The notes below the pieces were generated by a model. The model had not been told where the DNA came from and made no database searches. It saw only the letters and a program-made list of their open reading frames with translations. Positions 19,302 to 29,557 of a stretch of 64,000 nucleotides of DNA are shown piece after piece; the stretch's first letter is position 1, and each line of letters starts with the position of its first letter. The DNA comes from Acidobacteriota bacterium (lineage in GTDB: Bacteria; Acidobacteriota; Terriglobia; Acidiferrales; UBA7541). The DNA lies in the NCBI GenBank assembly GCA_013289835.1, contig JABCZG010000005.1, positions 1 through 64,000 of the forward strand, in the 5' to 3' direction. Position numbers and translations under genes: made by a program.

Positions 19302-20243
19302 CTAACGGAACACGCTATTGTGGAAAGCCAAATATTCATGCGATGGCAAGCTGTTACTCCCGCGCGGCAGGCGTATGGCTCTTCCGTGGAGATGATAGTA
19401 GTCACGTCCGTTCTCAAACTCTTCTCGAATGCGACTACTGACGACCACTTTCAGTTGATCCGCGTCAACGGTCACGTATCCCTGATCGAACAACGTGTGC
19501 AGGTCGCTTCGCAAAAGCAGACCATTCTCGAGTTCATGCGGACCACCAGAGCCGTAAGGCTTGATGTGCGCAGCCTCTAACACCGGCAGTGTACGCTCGC
19601 CCGTGATCGCACATCTACGTTCATAAGCGTCGGTGACAATCACTCTGAATGTGCCTTGGCCGAGTCTCGGTCGAACGACCATGGGTTCTCCGTAGCGGAT
19701 ACTCTGGACCGCTGCGGTAGTCGCTGGGCCGGGGTCAAGGTTCGCAGTAGCCCGTGTCGCCAATCTTTCGGTGACCGCTCCCCAGAGTGCCTTGCCCGTA
19801 GTTCCGTCTTCGCTGTCGTATCCTTTTCCTTGGACAATATTAAGGCTGAAATTCGAGGGTACCGGAATCCATTCTGCTTCCTTAAAAAAGAATGGTTCCG
19901 CCAAGAGTATGCAACCGATCTTTGGGTTCTCTATCGGTTCGATGGGCACACGTCTGTACTTCGCGATCCTTTCGCGCATTTCCGAAAGAGATCGAACTCC
20001 GTTGCCTTCACCGAAAGCTTCCCATGAGAGCGAGATCGGCAAATGGACAAAGCGGGTGAAGAACCCGCCACCGACTATAAAATTGCGCGGCGAATGAAGT
20101 TTAAATAACAGCATTTCACCGGCGTTGAGAGCTTTGAATGACGCCTCAGGAGATGGGCGCCAGAAATTTACTTCAACCACAGAAGACTTGGACGCATGCA
20201 ATTGGAACCAATCGTAATCCGTGACCGCGACAAAGAAATTCAT
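19302..20243 (-). CDS. HNH endonuclease with N-terminal PUA/EVE-like domain
   Basis: N-terminal MNFFVAVTDYDWFQLHA...ELLFKLHSPRNFIVGGGFFT; C-terminal YERRCAITGERTLPVLEAAHIKPYGSGGPHELENGLLLRSDLHTLFDQGYVTV. Confidence 0.85.
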   Translation of the reverse strand: MNFFVAVTDYDWFQLHASKSSVVEVNFWRPSPEASFKALNAGEMLLFKLHSPRNFIVGGGFFTRFVHLPISLSWEAFGEGNGVRSLSEMRERIAKYRRVPIEPIENPKIGCILLAEPFFFKEAEWIPVPSNFSLNIVQGKGYDSEDGTTGKALWGAVTERLATRATANLDPGPATTAAVQSIRYGEPMVVRPRLGQGTFRVIVTDAYERRCAITGERTLPVLEAAHIKPYGSGGPHELENGLLLRSDLHTLFDQGYVTVDADQLKVVVSSRIREEFENGRDYYHLHGRAIRLPRGSNSLPSHEYLAFHNSVFR

Positions 20244-21220
20244 CGAGCGACTCTCAGCAAAATGGCGTTGCGGTGAAACTCAAGAAATTGTCGCTGGCCA
20301 TTAGTAAAGGGACCGACGTTGGTGATCCCCTTCGTTTCGAGGCCCATCCTTTGCAAGGAAGGCCTATGGGCGACCGGCGAGATGATGAGATTTCCGGAAT
20401 CCTCAAACCCAATAAATCCGCGGTCGAACAAATGGTCAATACTAGGCGTCAGGAGTAAGCCGTTTTCGCCGTCGAGTCGCTCTTCATTTGAAGAATCTCG
20501 CCAGGGCTTACAATGGCTGGCCAGAAGGTAATTCGGATTATCGACACCCGTTATTCGGCAGTGAGTTTCAATTCGCATGACGCGCTGCTTGAAAAGGCCT
20601 TGGCCACGCCGTGCTCGGACAATTGCCTCTCGGTCTGTTTCATTCACCGATGGATCAGTCTCAATTTGCTGTTCGATCCTGCTTTCCCAGACATCCAGTT
20701 CGTCGCCTGTCACGATCCTATCGCTTTCAATAGCGGCGCAAGCCTCCGCTGCGGCGATGAGTAAGCGGGCCTCTTCTCCAATCAAACCGCAGAGGACTTC
20801 CGCGAAGTCTTCGGAGAGTTCTGTCAAGTAGATTGACTGGATTCCGTTTCCGTTGGCCTGAAGAGGTGAATAGCGATCCGGTAAAACTTCCCTCAATACT
20901 GCCATATGATCTTTGGGACGGATCTTGTTCAGGAGCCGAGAAAACGATACGTTCACTCTCCATCCGACATTTTCCCAGTTCTGCCCCACAGAACCAAACT
21001 CAATTGGTTTCGGACACTCCCAACAATAGGACTTGGAGATTCCAATAGCGGCAACCCGAGTATCTACGAAGGAAAATATTAGGTCTCCAGGTGAGACTTC
21101 TCGCATCGACTCGTAGAACGGATTGCGCGCGCCATTGGCGTTGCGCTTAGGAGACCAGAGGTACCCACCCGCAATCTCTTGGCGGAATGTTTGATTCTGG
21201 TTGACCCACCAATATCGCAT
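20240..21220 (-). CDS. HNH endonuclease with N-terminal EVE-like domain
   Basis: N-terminal YWWVNQNQTFRQEIAGGYLWSPKRNANGARNPFYESMREVSPGDLIFSFVDTRVAAIG; C-terminal ETHCRITGVDNPNYLLASHCKPWRDSSNEERLDGENGLLLTPSIDHLFDRGFIGF. 4-bp overlap with next gene. Confidence 0.85.
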   Translation of the reverse strand: MRYWWVNQNQTFRQEIAGGYLWSPKRNANGARNPFYESMREVSPGDLIFSFVDTRVAAIGISKSYCWECPKPIEFGSVGQNWENVGWRVNVSFSRLLNKIRPKDHMAVLREVLPDRYSPLQANGNGIQSIYLTELSEDFAEVLCGLIGEEARLLIAAAEACAAIESDRIVTGDELDVWESRIEQQIETDPSVNETDREAIVRARRGQGLFKQRVMRIETHCRITGVDNPNYLLASHCKPWRDSSNEERLDGENGLLLTPSIDHLFDRGFIGFEDSGNLIISPVAHRPSLQRMGLETKGITNVGPFTNGQRQFLEFHRNAILLRVAR

Positions 21221-21639
21221 CCCGACTCCGCAGTTCGAGATAAGCCAGGATTTCCACTTTGCGTTCTTGTCCGGCTAATGAGGATACACCATATGCCCTC
21301 AGCCTAAAGAGCAGCACAGACACCAACTAAGTGAACCCCTGCGCTATTGTGCGGTCGCGATTTCCTTCCTGAATCCCGCCCGCACTTTGCGTGTGTGACT
21401 ACGACAAGTCACGATTGCAGGGAATAGGTCCGATGGGCGGTAGGCAAGCACCCCACGACCCGTGATGGAACGGCCTAGAGTGAGGCTCATAATCTTGGGA
21501 TCCCCTAGAGCCGCACCAGGAGCTCGATTGTGTCGGGGATTGACCTACTTACGGGCGTCACATTTCTACACTGATTTCGAGGCTGGCCCCGCGCTGTCTG
21601 CCGGCAGATTCACCGAAGCACGGGAAACACTCAAGTAGC

Positions 21640-21731
21640 GCAGCGGGTGGGATTCGAACCCACGGCTCCCCTGTCCTTCCCGTAAGATACAGATTCTACG
21701 TCGCTAGGAGTGCCAAGAATACCACCGCTGC
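21640..21731 (-). tRNA. Candidate class II-like tRNA or tRNA-like relic (92 nt), no encoded CCA
   Basis: Minus strand GCAGCGG...CCGCTGC (7-bp acceptor), T arm GTGGG-TTCGAAT-CCCAC, TGG...TTGGCA D-loop-like element, long variable region. Anticodon arm has a bulge. Confidence 0.45.
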
Positions 21732-22185
21732 TGCGGAGCATTGCCCGCTGGCCATCTGCGGCGCACGCTATTCGTATTCGGGCTTGACAGCTTTTCGCGT
21801 AACCGCGAAATCCGGGCCTCGAAGAAGCGGTTCGCTCCCGCGCCAATCTGGCCCGCGAACCGCAAACGGGAACCGATTGACTTGCTATCAGCGCGTCTCT
21901 TCTGGGGGAATCGGTTCCCAACCCGGAACGCCCTGAAGAATACGATCTACATTTTTGGTTGGGGTGATATGTCCGTAATGATTTTCGATCGTCTTGACGG
22001 ACGTTCCATCCTGCATCGATATAGCTCCTAGGCGGGATCGGGGAATAAGCTCGATTGGGGGACAAACGGCGATAGCACGTTATCCCCTCTTTCGCAATTA
22101 AAGCAGCTAGTTGGGTCTAAATTCACAGCAGGACGACAAAGCCTGTGTGGAGACATGGACGCCATTTGAATTGTGGTAAGGTGAC

Positions 22186-23178
22186 GTGGTCACAACTGAA
22201 GCGGCTCTGACCCTCGCTCTGGCCCAGGAGAAAGAACAGGTGGCCGTTCAATCTTTATGGAAGCATTTTCAATCGTTTTTTGGTCGTTTGAATCCTGGAT
22301 CTTCCTTCGAGCTGACGGCATCAAGTCAGCACAACACAATTCGGGGATTGATCGAAAATCGAAATGGACCTGCGGCCGAGTTGTGGCCGACTACATTTCT
22401 GCAAGGATCGTACCGACAACAGACGGCGATCTATACGATCAGTGACGTCGATATCGTTGCCCTCTGCAATTTGAGTTTTCCCGGAGCACCAGGCGGGGGC
22501 GGCAGGTCGTATGGCCGCGATGAGATTTTCCGAATTATCGCGGCACCGTTGTTTGCCGATGGCCGGTATCGCGACAAGGTAATCTACAGACCCCAAAGTA
22601 TGTGTATCAAAGTTGATCTAGGGATCAAAATCGAGATTTTACCGGTTGTATTCAAGGCCGGTACGACAGACATAGATGTTGAACCGTTCGTCTTGTATCG
22701 ACCCGAAAGCGCAAAATGGGAAGACGGCTTTGCGCGATATCATCAGAGATGGCTTTCGTACAAAAACTCTGCGGAGAGAACGAACGGAAACTTCATTCCG
22801 GCAATTAAAGTACTGAAGCACATTCGCACGATGTTCGGCCTTAACGCAGCGTCATTTCATATCGAATGCCTTCTCTACTTCCTCGCGGATACTGTATTTC
22901 AAGGTGGCCCAGCAGACTACATCGCTTCATTTCTCCGAACTATAGCCATGTACACGCCAGACGCATGGTATAAGGCGAACGTCATGACTCCGTGCGGCGA
23001 TCGCGATATTTTCACGTGTACCGAATGGGGTGCTCAGGATTGGTGGAAGTTTCACGCCATTGTCTCGAAATGCTCAAACCTCGCACAGGCCGCAATAAGC
23101 ACCCAGAGCGAAAGTCAAGCAATTGAGGTATGGCAGACAATCTTGGGCAAGGACTTCTTTCCTGCGAGGGTAGAATGA
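22186..23178 (+). CDS. CD-NTase (cGAS/DncV-like nucleotidyltransferase), CBASS
   Basis: FLQGSYRQQTAIYTISDVDIVALC (GS...DxD) and conserved KVDLGIKIEILPVVF region; adjacent patatin effector. Confidence 0.85.
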   Translation: MVTTEAALTLALAQEKEQVAVQSLWKHFQSFFGRLNPGSSFELTASSQHNTIRGLIENRNGPAAELWPTTFLQGSYRQQTAIYTISDVDIVALCNLSFPGAPGGGGRSYGRDEIFRIIAAPLFADGRYRDKVIYRPQSMCIKVDLGIKIEILPVVFKAGTTDIDVEPFVLYRPESAKWEDGFARYHQRWLSYKNSAERTNGNFIPAIKVLKHIRTMFGLNAASFHIECLLYFLADTVFQGGPADYIASFLRTIAMYTPDAWYKANVMTPCGDRDIFTCTEWGAQDWWKFHAIVSKCSNLAQAAISTQSESQAIEVWQTILGKDFFPARVE

Positions 23179-24113
23179 GGCGCATTCTTGTCATCGACGG
23201 AGGAGGAATCAAAGGAGTGGTACCGGCGTCGCTCTTGGCGCATGTCGAGGAGTCGCTCCCACACAAAATCTCGGATTACTTTGATCTCATCGCTGGAACT
23301 TCGACGGGCGGTATCATCGCCTTGGGACTTGGACTTGGCTTGTCAGCGCGGGAAACGCTCGCATTCTACGAAGCACACGGCCCAGCAATCTTCCACGGCA
23401 ACGCGAAGTTCCGAGCTTTTCGCGCATGGTTTCGCGCGAAATACGATCCAAGACCGCTCCGATTGGCTCTTCAAACGGTCTTTGGCGAGCGTTCTCTCGG
23501 CGAGAGCACAAAACGATTGGTGATTCCTTCATTCAACGTGGACACCGGAGAAGTTCATGTCTGGAAAACTGCCCACGATCCGAAGCTTGAGCGAGACTAT
23601 CGGAGTCTCGTCGTCGATGTTGCAATGTCCACGGCAGCCGCGCCGACATACTTTCCAACCCATCAGCTCGATTGCGGGACACCTCTAATTGATGGAGGGA
23701 TGTGGGCAAATAATCCGATCGCAGTTGCGGTGGTCGAAGCAATAGGGATTTTGAAATGGGCGGCCGCCGATTTGAGGGTTCTTAGCTTGGGATGCACGAC
23801 CAAGGCTTTGAACATAGATTGGGGACGACGACATTCACTGGGAAAGTTCGGCTGGGCCGAAAAGGTTGCTGAGGTGTTTCTTGCCGGACAATCGTCGGGG
23901 GCCACGGGCATGGCTCAGCATTTAGTACCAGACCGCGGCAATGTTGTGCGAATTTCACCTTTGGTAGGCGATCGGTACGAGCTCGATAGCTGCACAGACA
24001 TTCCTTCGTTGAAAGGACTTGGGGCATCCGAAGCGCGAAAGGCCCTCCCGCAGCTTAAGCCGATGTTTTTTACGGAACCGGTAAGTGAGATATTCAAGCC
24101 ATTCCACACTTGA
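23175..24113 (+). CDS. Patatin-like phospholipase, CapV-like CBASS effector
   Basis: ILVIDGGGIKGVVPASLL, LIAGTSTGGIIAL (GxSxG), LIDGGMWANNPI (DGG). ATGA overlap with CD-NTase. Confidence 0.9.
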   Translation: MRRILVIDGGGIKGVVPASLLAHVEESLPHKISDYFDLIAGTSTGGIIALGLGLGLSARETLAFYEAHGPAIFHGNAKFRAFRAWFRAKYDPRPLRLALQTVFGERSLGESTKRLVIPSFNVDTGEVHVWKTAHDPKLERDYRSLVVDVAMSTAAAPTYFPTHQLDCGTPLIDGGMWANNPIAVAVVEAIGILKWAAADLRVLSLGCTTKALNIDWGRRHSLGKFGWAEKVAEVFLAGQSSGATGMAQHLVPDRGNVVRISPLVGDRYELDSCTDIPSLKGLGASEARKALPQLKPMFFTEPVSEIFKPFHT

Positions 24114-24141
24114 GCTTGCGCGCTAGCATTCCAATTTCGAG

Positions 24142-25926
24142 GTGGTATCGCACCGAGCAACTGAGGAATCGACGACTATTTCTCGTGCCAGTATCGGGGG
24201 AGAAGTTTTGAAACCCACGCCGACAAGAACACTGAACCCCCTGCCTTTCGGGGACTTGGAACCTCATCGTTTTGAGGATTTGGTCCGACAGCTAGCTTAC
24301 GACCTTCGCCGATGGAAATCTTTGGAAGCGACGGGCCGCGGTGGTTCCGATAGCGGCATGGACATTCGTGGCGTTGAGCTTGTCCCACTGGATGGAGAGG
24401 AGTGGGGCGACGACCAAGAGTTGGAAGAAGGCTTTCTGGAACGGCTCTGGATTTTTCAGTGCAAGCGCGAAAAGTCGCTGGCGCCGAAACGCATACGGAA
24501 GATTGTCGCGGATAGCCTGCCGTCGGCGCAAACCCCTCCGCATGGTTTTATTCTCGCAGCGGCATGCGACATTTCGAAGGAAGGGCGAGATGCCTTTCGC
24601 GAAGAGATGGTCGCGCGAAGCGTCGAAGAGTTTGCCGTCTGGGCCAAGAGTGAGCTCGAAGACTTACTTTTTCAACCCAAGAACGACCGCTTGCTTTTTG
24701 CTTACTTCGGCATCGCCCTGCAACCAAAACGGAGAAACCTGTCCACGGTGCTCCGGGCAGAGATCACGAAGAAGAAGCAGCTAACCGCATTAATCGCCGA
24801 TGAGGAACAACGAGACGGCAAACTGGTCTTGTTGCGCGACCCGAGTGACGATCGGTACCCGTATGAACCAAAGGGCGGCGAGCCTCCGGCGCGTTGGTTG
24901 CTGTGCCGCGCGTTAACGATGCGGAAGCCGGGCCACCTGATTGTTCTGCAGCGTGAGCACTTGGCGGCAATAAGCGAAGATGGCAAAAACTGGGACGCTA
25001 TCTTGGACTTCGACACGATGTTGTACAGGGCTGAGAACGATCTTCGAAACGCACACGCTTGGAACCTAACTGAATACGATCACAACGACCGATCGCCATA
25101 TGACTTTTGGAACGAATACATCGCCGAGTCTCGGAGAGCGTATCTCAAGATAAGCCGTGCTGTTCCGCTTGATCGGATATTGGTTCTTGATCCGCTCGGC
25201 GATGGCTTTTTCCCGATTCCCCACATACTCGTTGATTTTGCCGAGAAGACCGGGCCTTTCACCGCTGAGAAATACCCGAGGTTAGAATCGATCAGCAACG
25301 TGGCTCGGCCTATTGATATCAACGTAACGGATGAAAACCGAGGCGCGATTTTTCCGAATCCGTTGCCAGATGGAAATGGGCCGGAGCCCGCAGGTTTTGA
25401 CGACACGGGAAAGGCATCGCCGCTGACAGGCCAGAGCGATGCAAGGTTGCAGGTACTGTTAGCGAAGGCAGCTCCTCGGGAAGAAACGTCAGTTGCCGAT
25501 GCAAACACGAATGCGAAAGAGGATAAGGAGAGCCGGAACGCGCTTGATGAGTTTCGAGATTGGCGTGAGAAGGTGGGAGTTCCCGTCTTCTCGGCTTTCG
25601 TCCACAAGCTTCGAAGTGCCGGTCATCGTGCCCGGGTTGTTGTTCGGTCGGCTTCACCCGATCCCGAAGTTGGTTTTCGACAAGGGTTTGAAAGCGTAGA
25701 GATGCGAGTTCGATTTCGTGGGGGGCACTATTTTCGTGGCGGCAGTGTCTCTGTCACGGTTCATGGCCATAGGCCCGTGTGGCGAACGGAGATTTCACCG
25801 GCAGAACGGGATTCGCGCGGGAACTCTCGGCCCTCTAATAGCGACACGAATGTGGAAAAGAGCACAACGAAGGAACAGCTTGAAACGCTAATTTTAAATA
25901 TGTTGGCGCGGATGCAGGCTGAGTAA
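24142..25926 (+). CDS. PD-(D/E)XK (Mrr-like) nuclease-domain protein, third gene of CBASS-like operon
   Basis: LEPHRFEDLVRQLAYDLRRWKSLEATGRGGSDSGMDIRGVE...LWIFQCKREKSLAPKRIRKIV (D...QxK arrangement). Gap of 28 bp after the patatin gene. Confidence 0.65.
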   Translation: MVSHRATEESTTISRASIGGEVLKPTPTRTLNPLPFGDLEPHRFEDLVRQLAYDLRRWKSLEATGRGGSDSGMDIRGVELVPLDGEEWGDDQELEEGFLERLWIFQCKREKSLAPKRIRKIVADSLPSAQTPPHGFILAAACDISKEGRDAFREEMVARSVEEFAVWAKSELEDLLFQPKNDRLLFAYFGIALQPKRRNLSTVLRAEITKKKQLTALIADEEQRDGKLVLLRDPSDDRYPYEPKGGEPPARWLLCRALTMRKPGHLIVLQREHLAAISEDGKNWDAILDFDTMLYRAENDLRNAHAWNLTEYDHNDRSPYDFWNEYIAESRRAYLKISRAVPLDRILVLDPLGDGFFPIPHILVDFAEKTGPFTAEKYPRLESISNVARPIDINVTDENRGAIFPNPLPDGNGPEPAGFDDTGKASPLTGQSDARLQVLLAKAAPREETSVADANTNAKEDKESRNALDEFRDWREKVGVPVFSAFVHKLRSAGHRARVVVRSASPDPEVGFRQGFESVEMRVRFRGGHYFRGGSVSVTVHGHRPVWRTEISPAERDSRGNSRPSNSDTNVEKSTTKEQLETLILNMLARMQAE

Positions 25927-25956
25927 AGCACTGATTGGGAAGCCGTGCGCTGGTAC

Positions 25957-26484
25957 TCAAGACCGCCGAAAGTGTCCCCTTGCATGCTGACGACCCTCAA
26001 GCGCCTTGCCTAAGAGACAGAGTCTTCGGCAAACGTGCAAAATATCCCAGGGCTCACTACCAGGGATTTGATCGGATATTTCTTCGGCTGATTGGTCACG
26101 GTCGGATAGAACTTCTAGCACTCGCTGCAAGAGATCGTCCTCGTCTTCTTCGACCTCGTCTGCCCATGACTCACCGTACCGCGCCCCAATCATATGAATG
26201 TTGTCACGCCATATGATGAAGTGGCTCTCGCAATCAGTGTCGCGCCACACTGACGGGTAAACACTCGTTCCCTTAGGCGATTCATATAAGCGCCATGCGG
26301 GGCCGGCGCGCCGGTCGAGATTCACGGGCACTTCAGAACCGCACCCGCAAGGACAAGACAAGACTAACCAGCGCGGCCCTTGCCGATCCACAATGACCGC
26401 ATCTCCAGGCCGTTTTAAATACGCGCTGGCATTTGCGCGTGAGTTTACTCTAGCTCTGATTGTAAGGGTTCTGTCTGTCATCAT
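25957..26484 (-). CDS. DUF6527-like protein
   Basis: CPCGCGSEVPVNLDRRAGPAWRLYESPKGTSVYPSVWRDTDCESHFIIWRDNI. Confidence 0.7.
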   Translation of the reverse strand: MMTDRTLTIRARVNSRANASAYLKRPGDAVIVDRQGPRWLVLSCPCGCGSEVPVNLDRRAGPAWRLYESPKGTSVYPSVWRDTDCESHFIIWRDNIHMIGARYGESWADEVEEDEDDLLQRVLEVLSDRDQSAEEISDQIPGSEPWDILHVCRRLCLLGKALEGRQHARGHFRRS

Positions 26485-26523
26485 TTCGTTACCTTAAACC
26501 AAGAAGTCGCTTCACCTGAAGCC

Positions 26524-28221
26524 CTAGGGTTTTCCAGCTATTTCACGCAGAATTTTTTGGGCAAAGAAAAACGCGATTGCGCGTGATTTGGTAGGCGCAT
26601 CCGCCTGAAGGTTCCCATGAATGTTGCATCCTTTGCGAATAAGACAAAGTGCGAGCGTGAGGGCGTATTGCCCAGGCTCGTTTTCCGTCACCAAGCTCAA
26701 GGTTCGAATTTGGTTGACCGCGTCGTAGTACCATTCTGCGGGCTCTCCTCGCCGACAGTGCGTCGTCTGGCTACCTTTGAGTGCCGATTGCTCATAAAGC
26801 GGTTGGATCAATTTAACAAGCTCGTCTACCGTAAATCTGTCCTTCTCGAAATCCTCTATGAAGCCTTCGACCAAGAGCCCTCCTTCCAAAGACGCCGGGT
26901 CGTAGGTCAGAGGATAATGCTGTTCTAACTTCTCAAAATCTATGAGGATGGCATCGCCGTGGCGGACGAGAACGTTCGTCGCATGCATATCGCCATGCGC
27001 CGGCGCAACTAGCGGCGCGGTGTCTCCATGTTTCTCAAACAGCTCCTTAAATTGCGCAATATCAGTAGTTCCTCCAAGATTTCGAACAATTTCTGCTCGT
27101 TTGTCAGGCAATGCGATCAGGGTGTCCGAAGCTTCGGTGCGCCATTTTTCCTCTAAATAATCACCGAGCGATCGACTCGTGTTAGGAAACCTCTGTTTGC
27201 GCCATCCGCCAAGCGTCTTGTCAAATAAATTAGAAATTGCGTGACCGCAGCGCGCTCCCCGTGCGCAAGTTATCAGGGACTCAGTACCTTCGACGAAATC
27301 GCCCACAAGAATTCCTTGCGTGGACCCGAGATTGCAGCGGTCCAGCCGTAGGCGCGGCCGGAGATAAAAAGGCACGTACTCGGATATGTGCGAGATATAT
27401 TTGTCGTACTCGTCCGTGATTTTCTTGCGAGGGCCGATTTTTACAAAGTAGAGGTGCGGGTAACCACCCGTCTCACCCTGTGGCACCAATGCAGCTTCTA
27501 ACGACCCGTACGCTTTAAAGACTGGCGCACCAGACATCCCGCTAGGAAGCGCTATCAGCCGGAGCTCCGAGCAATTCCAAAATGCTCTTTGGAGCAACAT
27601 AACTCGTTCCGGATGTCCCTCGGGATCAAATTTGTCGCGAAGAAATTCTTCATCAAACTTCAAATTAGATTTCGGAGGCGGACCGGCGGGTCGATCGCAC
27701 ACCAAAGCTGCAATTTCCGGCCATGACCACGCCGATTCGCAAATATAAACGCACGGCATTGAGAAGCTGTTTTCTCTCTCTTGACGGTTCTCAGGTATCG
27801 CTCGCCATTCTTCCGGTAGAAGATTTGCCACGGGAATCGCGCCGTCTATTAGTGTGTTCACGACGAGGGCACGGGCTGTTGCGAGGCGAATATAGACACG
27901 GACGTCATGGTTCAGCAGGTTAGCGGCAATAATTCGTAGCTCTTGAGGCAAACTGTTGAGCTTTTTTGGATCCTGGGTCCAAATCACTGCGTCCAATTGC
28001 TTAGGATATTCGGCGCCGCGAAGCTGTTCCAGCGTGCATCGCTCGTATTGAAAGTTTCGCTTTTTGAACCAATCCAAACACTCTTGCGGATAGTCGCCGT
28101 CAAATGCAATTTTGAAGCTCCGGTCTGTAAACCGGTCCAAGTATTCCGCTTGTGGCAAGTCACCGATGAAAGCGATTTTCGAACGCGTTGTCCCGTCCGG
28201 CGAAAATTCACGAATGGCCAT
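26524..28221 (-). CDS. APH/choline-kinase-fold phosphotransferase-like protein with long N-terminal region
   Basis: PAHGDMHATNVLVRHGDAILIDFEKL (Brenner motif HGDxHxxN and DFE); N-lobe-like SGAPVFKA...LYFVKIG. Confidence 0.7.
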   Translation of the reverse strand: MAIREFSPDGTTRSKIAFIGDLPQAEYLDRFTDRSFKIAFDGDYPQECLDWFKKRNFQYERCTLEQLRGAEYPKQLDAVIWTQDPKKLNSLPQELRIIAANLLNHDVRVYIRLATARALVVNTLIDGAIPVANLLPEEWRAIPENRQERENSFSMPCVYICESAWSWPEIAALVCDRPAGPPPKSNLKFDEEFLRDKFDPEGHPERVMLLQRAFWNCSELRLIALPSGMSGAPVFKAYGSLEAALVPQGETGGYPHLYFVKIGPRKKITDEYDKYISHISEYVPFYLRPRLRLDRCNLGSTQGILVGDFVEGTESLITCARGARCGHAISNLFDKTLGGWRKQRFPNTSRSLGDYLEEKWRTEASDTLIALPDKRAEIVRNLGGTTDIAQFKELFEKHGDTAPLVAPAHGDMHATNVLVRHGDAILIDFEKLEQHYPLTYDPASLEGGLLVEGFIEDFEKDRFTVDELVKLIQPLYEQSALKGSQTTHCRRGEPAEWYYDAVNQIRTLSLVTENEPGQYALTLALCLIRKGCNIHGNLQADAPTKSRAIAFFFAQKILREIAGKP

Positions 28222-29557
28222 CTGAATCGTCCCGCGTGAAGAGAGGTTGTGCATCTCCCCGCGCGAGGACGCCCCGTGAAGAGCAAATATAGCAATTGGG
28301 ATTTCGAGTGAATGCTACGGCTCGCAAAGATGGAGTCCGCGCGTTGTAAAGGATGTGTCGACCGTCGCTCGGTACACCCACTGTCATAGCCAGAAACATC
28401 GTCATCGCGATCGAGGTTACCGTTCCATTGATCGACACGACGGCCGGCGCAGGTTCATTCGCGCCTTGAATGTAGACATCCCGTTGGCGTTCTTCGGAAT
28501 TCATCATATCTCGCCGGACCTCTTCAGAGTCCAGCAGTTCACAGCAGGTGAAGCATGGCAGCCCAGGCGCGAGCGCCTGAATGCGGCCGTGTATGCCGGT
28601 TATGTGGCCCTCGCTCGCCGAGATGACTGATCCCACGTCGATGCACGGAATGAGGTACTGATAAGCAATCTGTTGAATAACGGCACGGCTTCCATGGGAA
28701 TCCGTACAAGAGAAGATGAAATCTGCATGCCGCAATTCGCGGGCGAATCGCGTTCTTGTGACATCGCCCACGATCCGCTGTGAGACCTGGTCGGGTAAGA
28801 TCTGCGCAATCATATCCGCAGCTACATCCGTCTTAAAGCGGCCGACATCGCTCGTATGGGCCCCGACCACCCGGTTCAGATTAGTCAAGTCGATGCGATC
28901 AGGATCGATGAGAATGAATTTGCGTACACCCAAATAGGCGAGCTGTTCAGCAGCTATCGAACCGGTGCCGCCGAGACCGACTATGGTCACAGTCAACGAT
29001 TCAAGATGCTTCTGTCCCGCCGCACCTAATGCACGAATCTGGCGGTCGAATCTCGGGGAAGCAGAAGGATGAGAATTTGTCGGGTCGAACAAAACCTGTA
29101 GCTGCGCTCCTACCGAAGTGATGCGTAGCGGCGTCTTTGTCCCGAGACACCGTGCCCGCCATCCACCAGCGCTGACCACCACGGCGACAGGCTTTGTATT
29201 TGGAGCGCGTACGGACATGAACTTCGCCAGATGAATTTCGCCTTGGTCATCTATTCGGGAGAACTCCGGCGGTGCGGACCCAGGATGCGAGTGTACGAAA
29301 ACGACGGAAAGGTTTTCGCGGGCGGCGACTTTACCGATATGAGCAACATAGTCCGGCTTGAGTTGCGCACTCAGTGGGCCGCGGTCTGAATAGCAATCAT
29401 CATCAGGATATTCTATGCGGGTGACAACGAACCGCTCCAGGTCGGCGGACAGAGCTACGTGGGACGCAAGCATGATGGCGCACCGCTCGGTTTCGCGTCC
29501 TACGAGTTCGCCTACAATTCGGCTAACGTCACTATCTTGAAGCCTAAGCTCGATCAT
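28208..29557 (-). CDS. JAB/JAMM peptidase fused to ThiF/E1-like ubiquitin-activating domain
   Basis: JAMM-like VFVHSHPGSAPPEFSRIDD; E1 nucleotide-binding VTIVGLGGTGSIAAEQLAYLGVRKFILIDPDRIDLTNLNR; CFTCC and CYICS zinc-binding-like cysteines. Confidence 0.9.
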   Translation of the reverse strand: MIELRLQDSDVSRIVGELVGRETERCAIMLASHVALSADLERFVVTRIEYPDDDCYSDRGPLSAQLKPDYVAHIGKVAARENLSVVFVHSHPGSAPPEFSRIDDQGEIHLAKFMSVRAPNTKPVAVVVSAGGWRARCLGTKTPLRITSVGAQLQVLFDPTNSHPSASPRFDRQIRALGAAGQKHLESLTVTIVGLGGTGSIAAEQLAYLGVRKFILIDPDRIDLTNLNRVVGAHTSDVGRFKTDVAADMIAQILPDQVSQRIVGDVTRTRFARELRHADFIFSCTDSHGSRAVIQQIAYQYLIPCIDVGSVISASEGHITGIHGRIQALAPGLPCFTCCELLDSEEVRRDMMNSEERQRDVYIQGANEPAPAVVSINGTVTSIAMTMFLAMTVGVPSDGRHILYNARTPSLRAVAFTRNPNCYICSSRGVLARGDAQPLFTRDDSDGHS

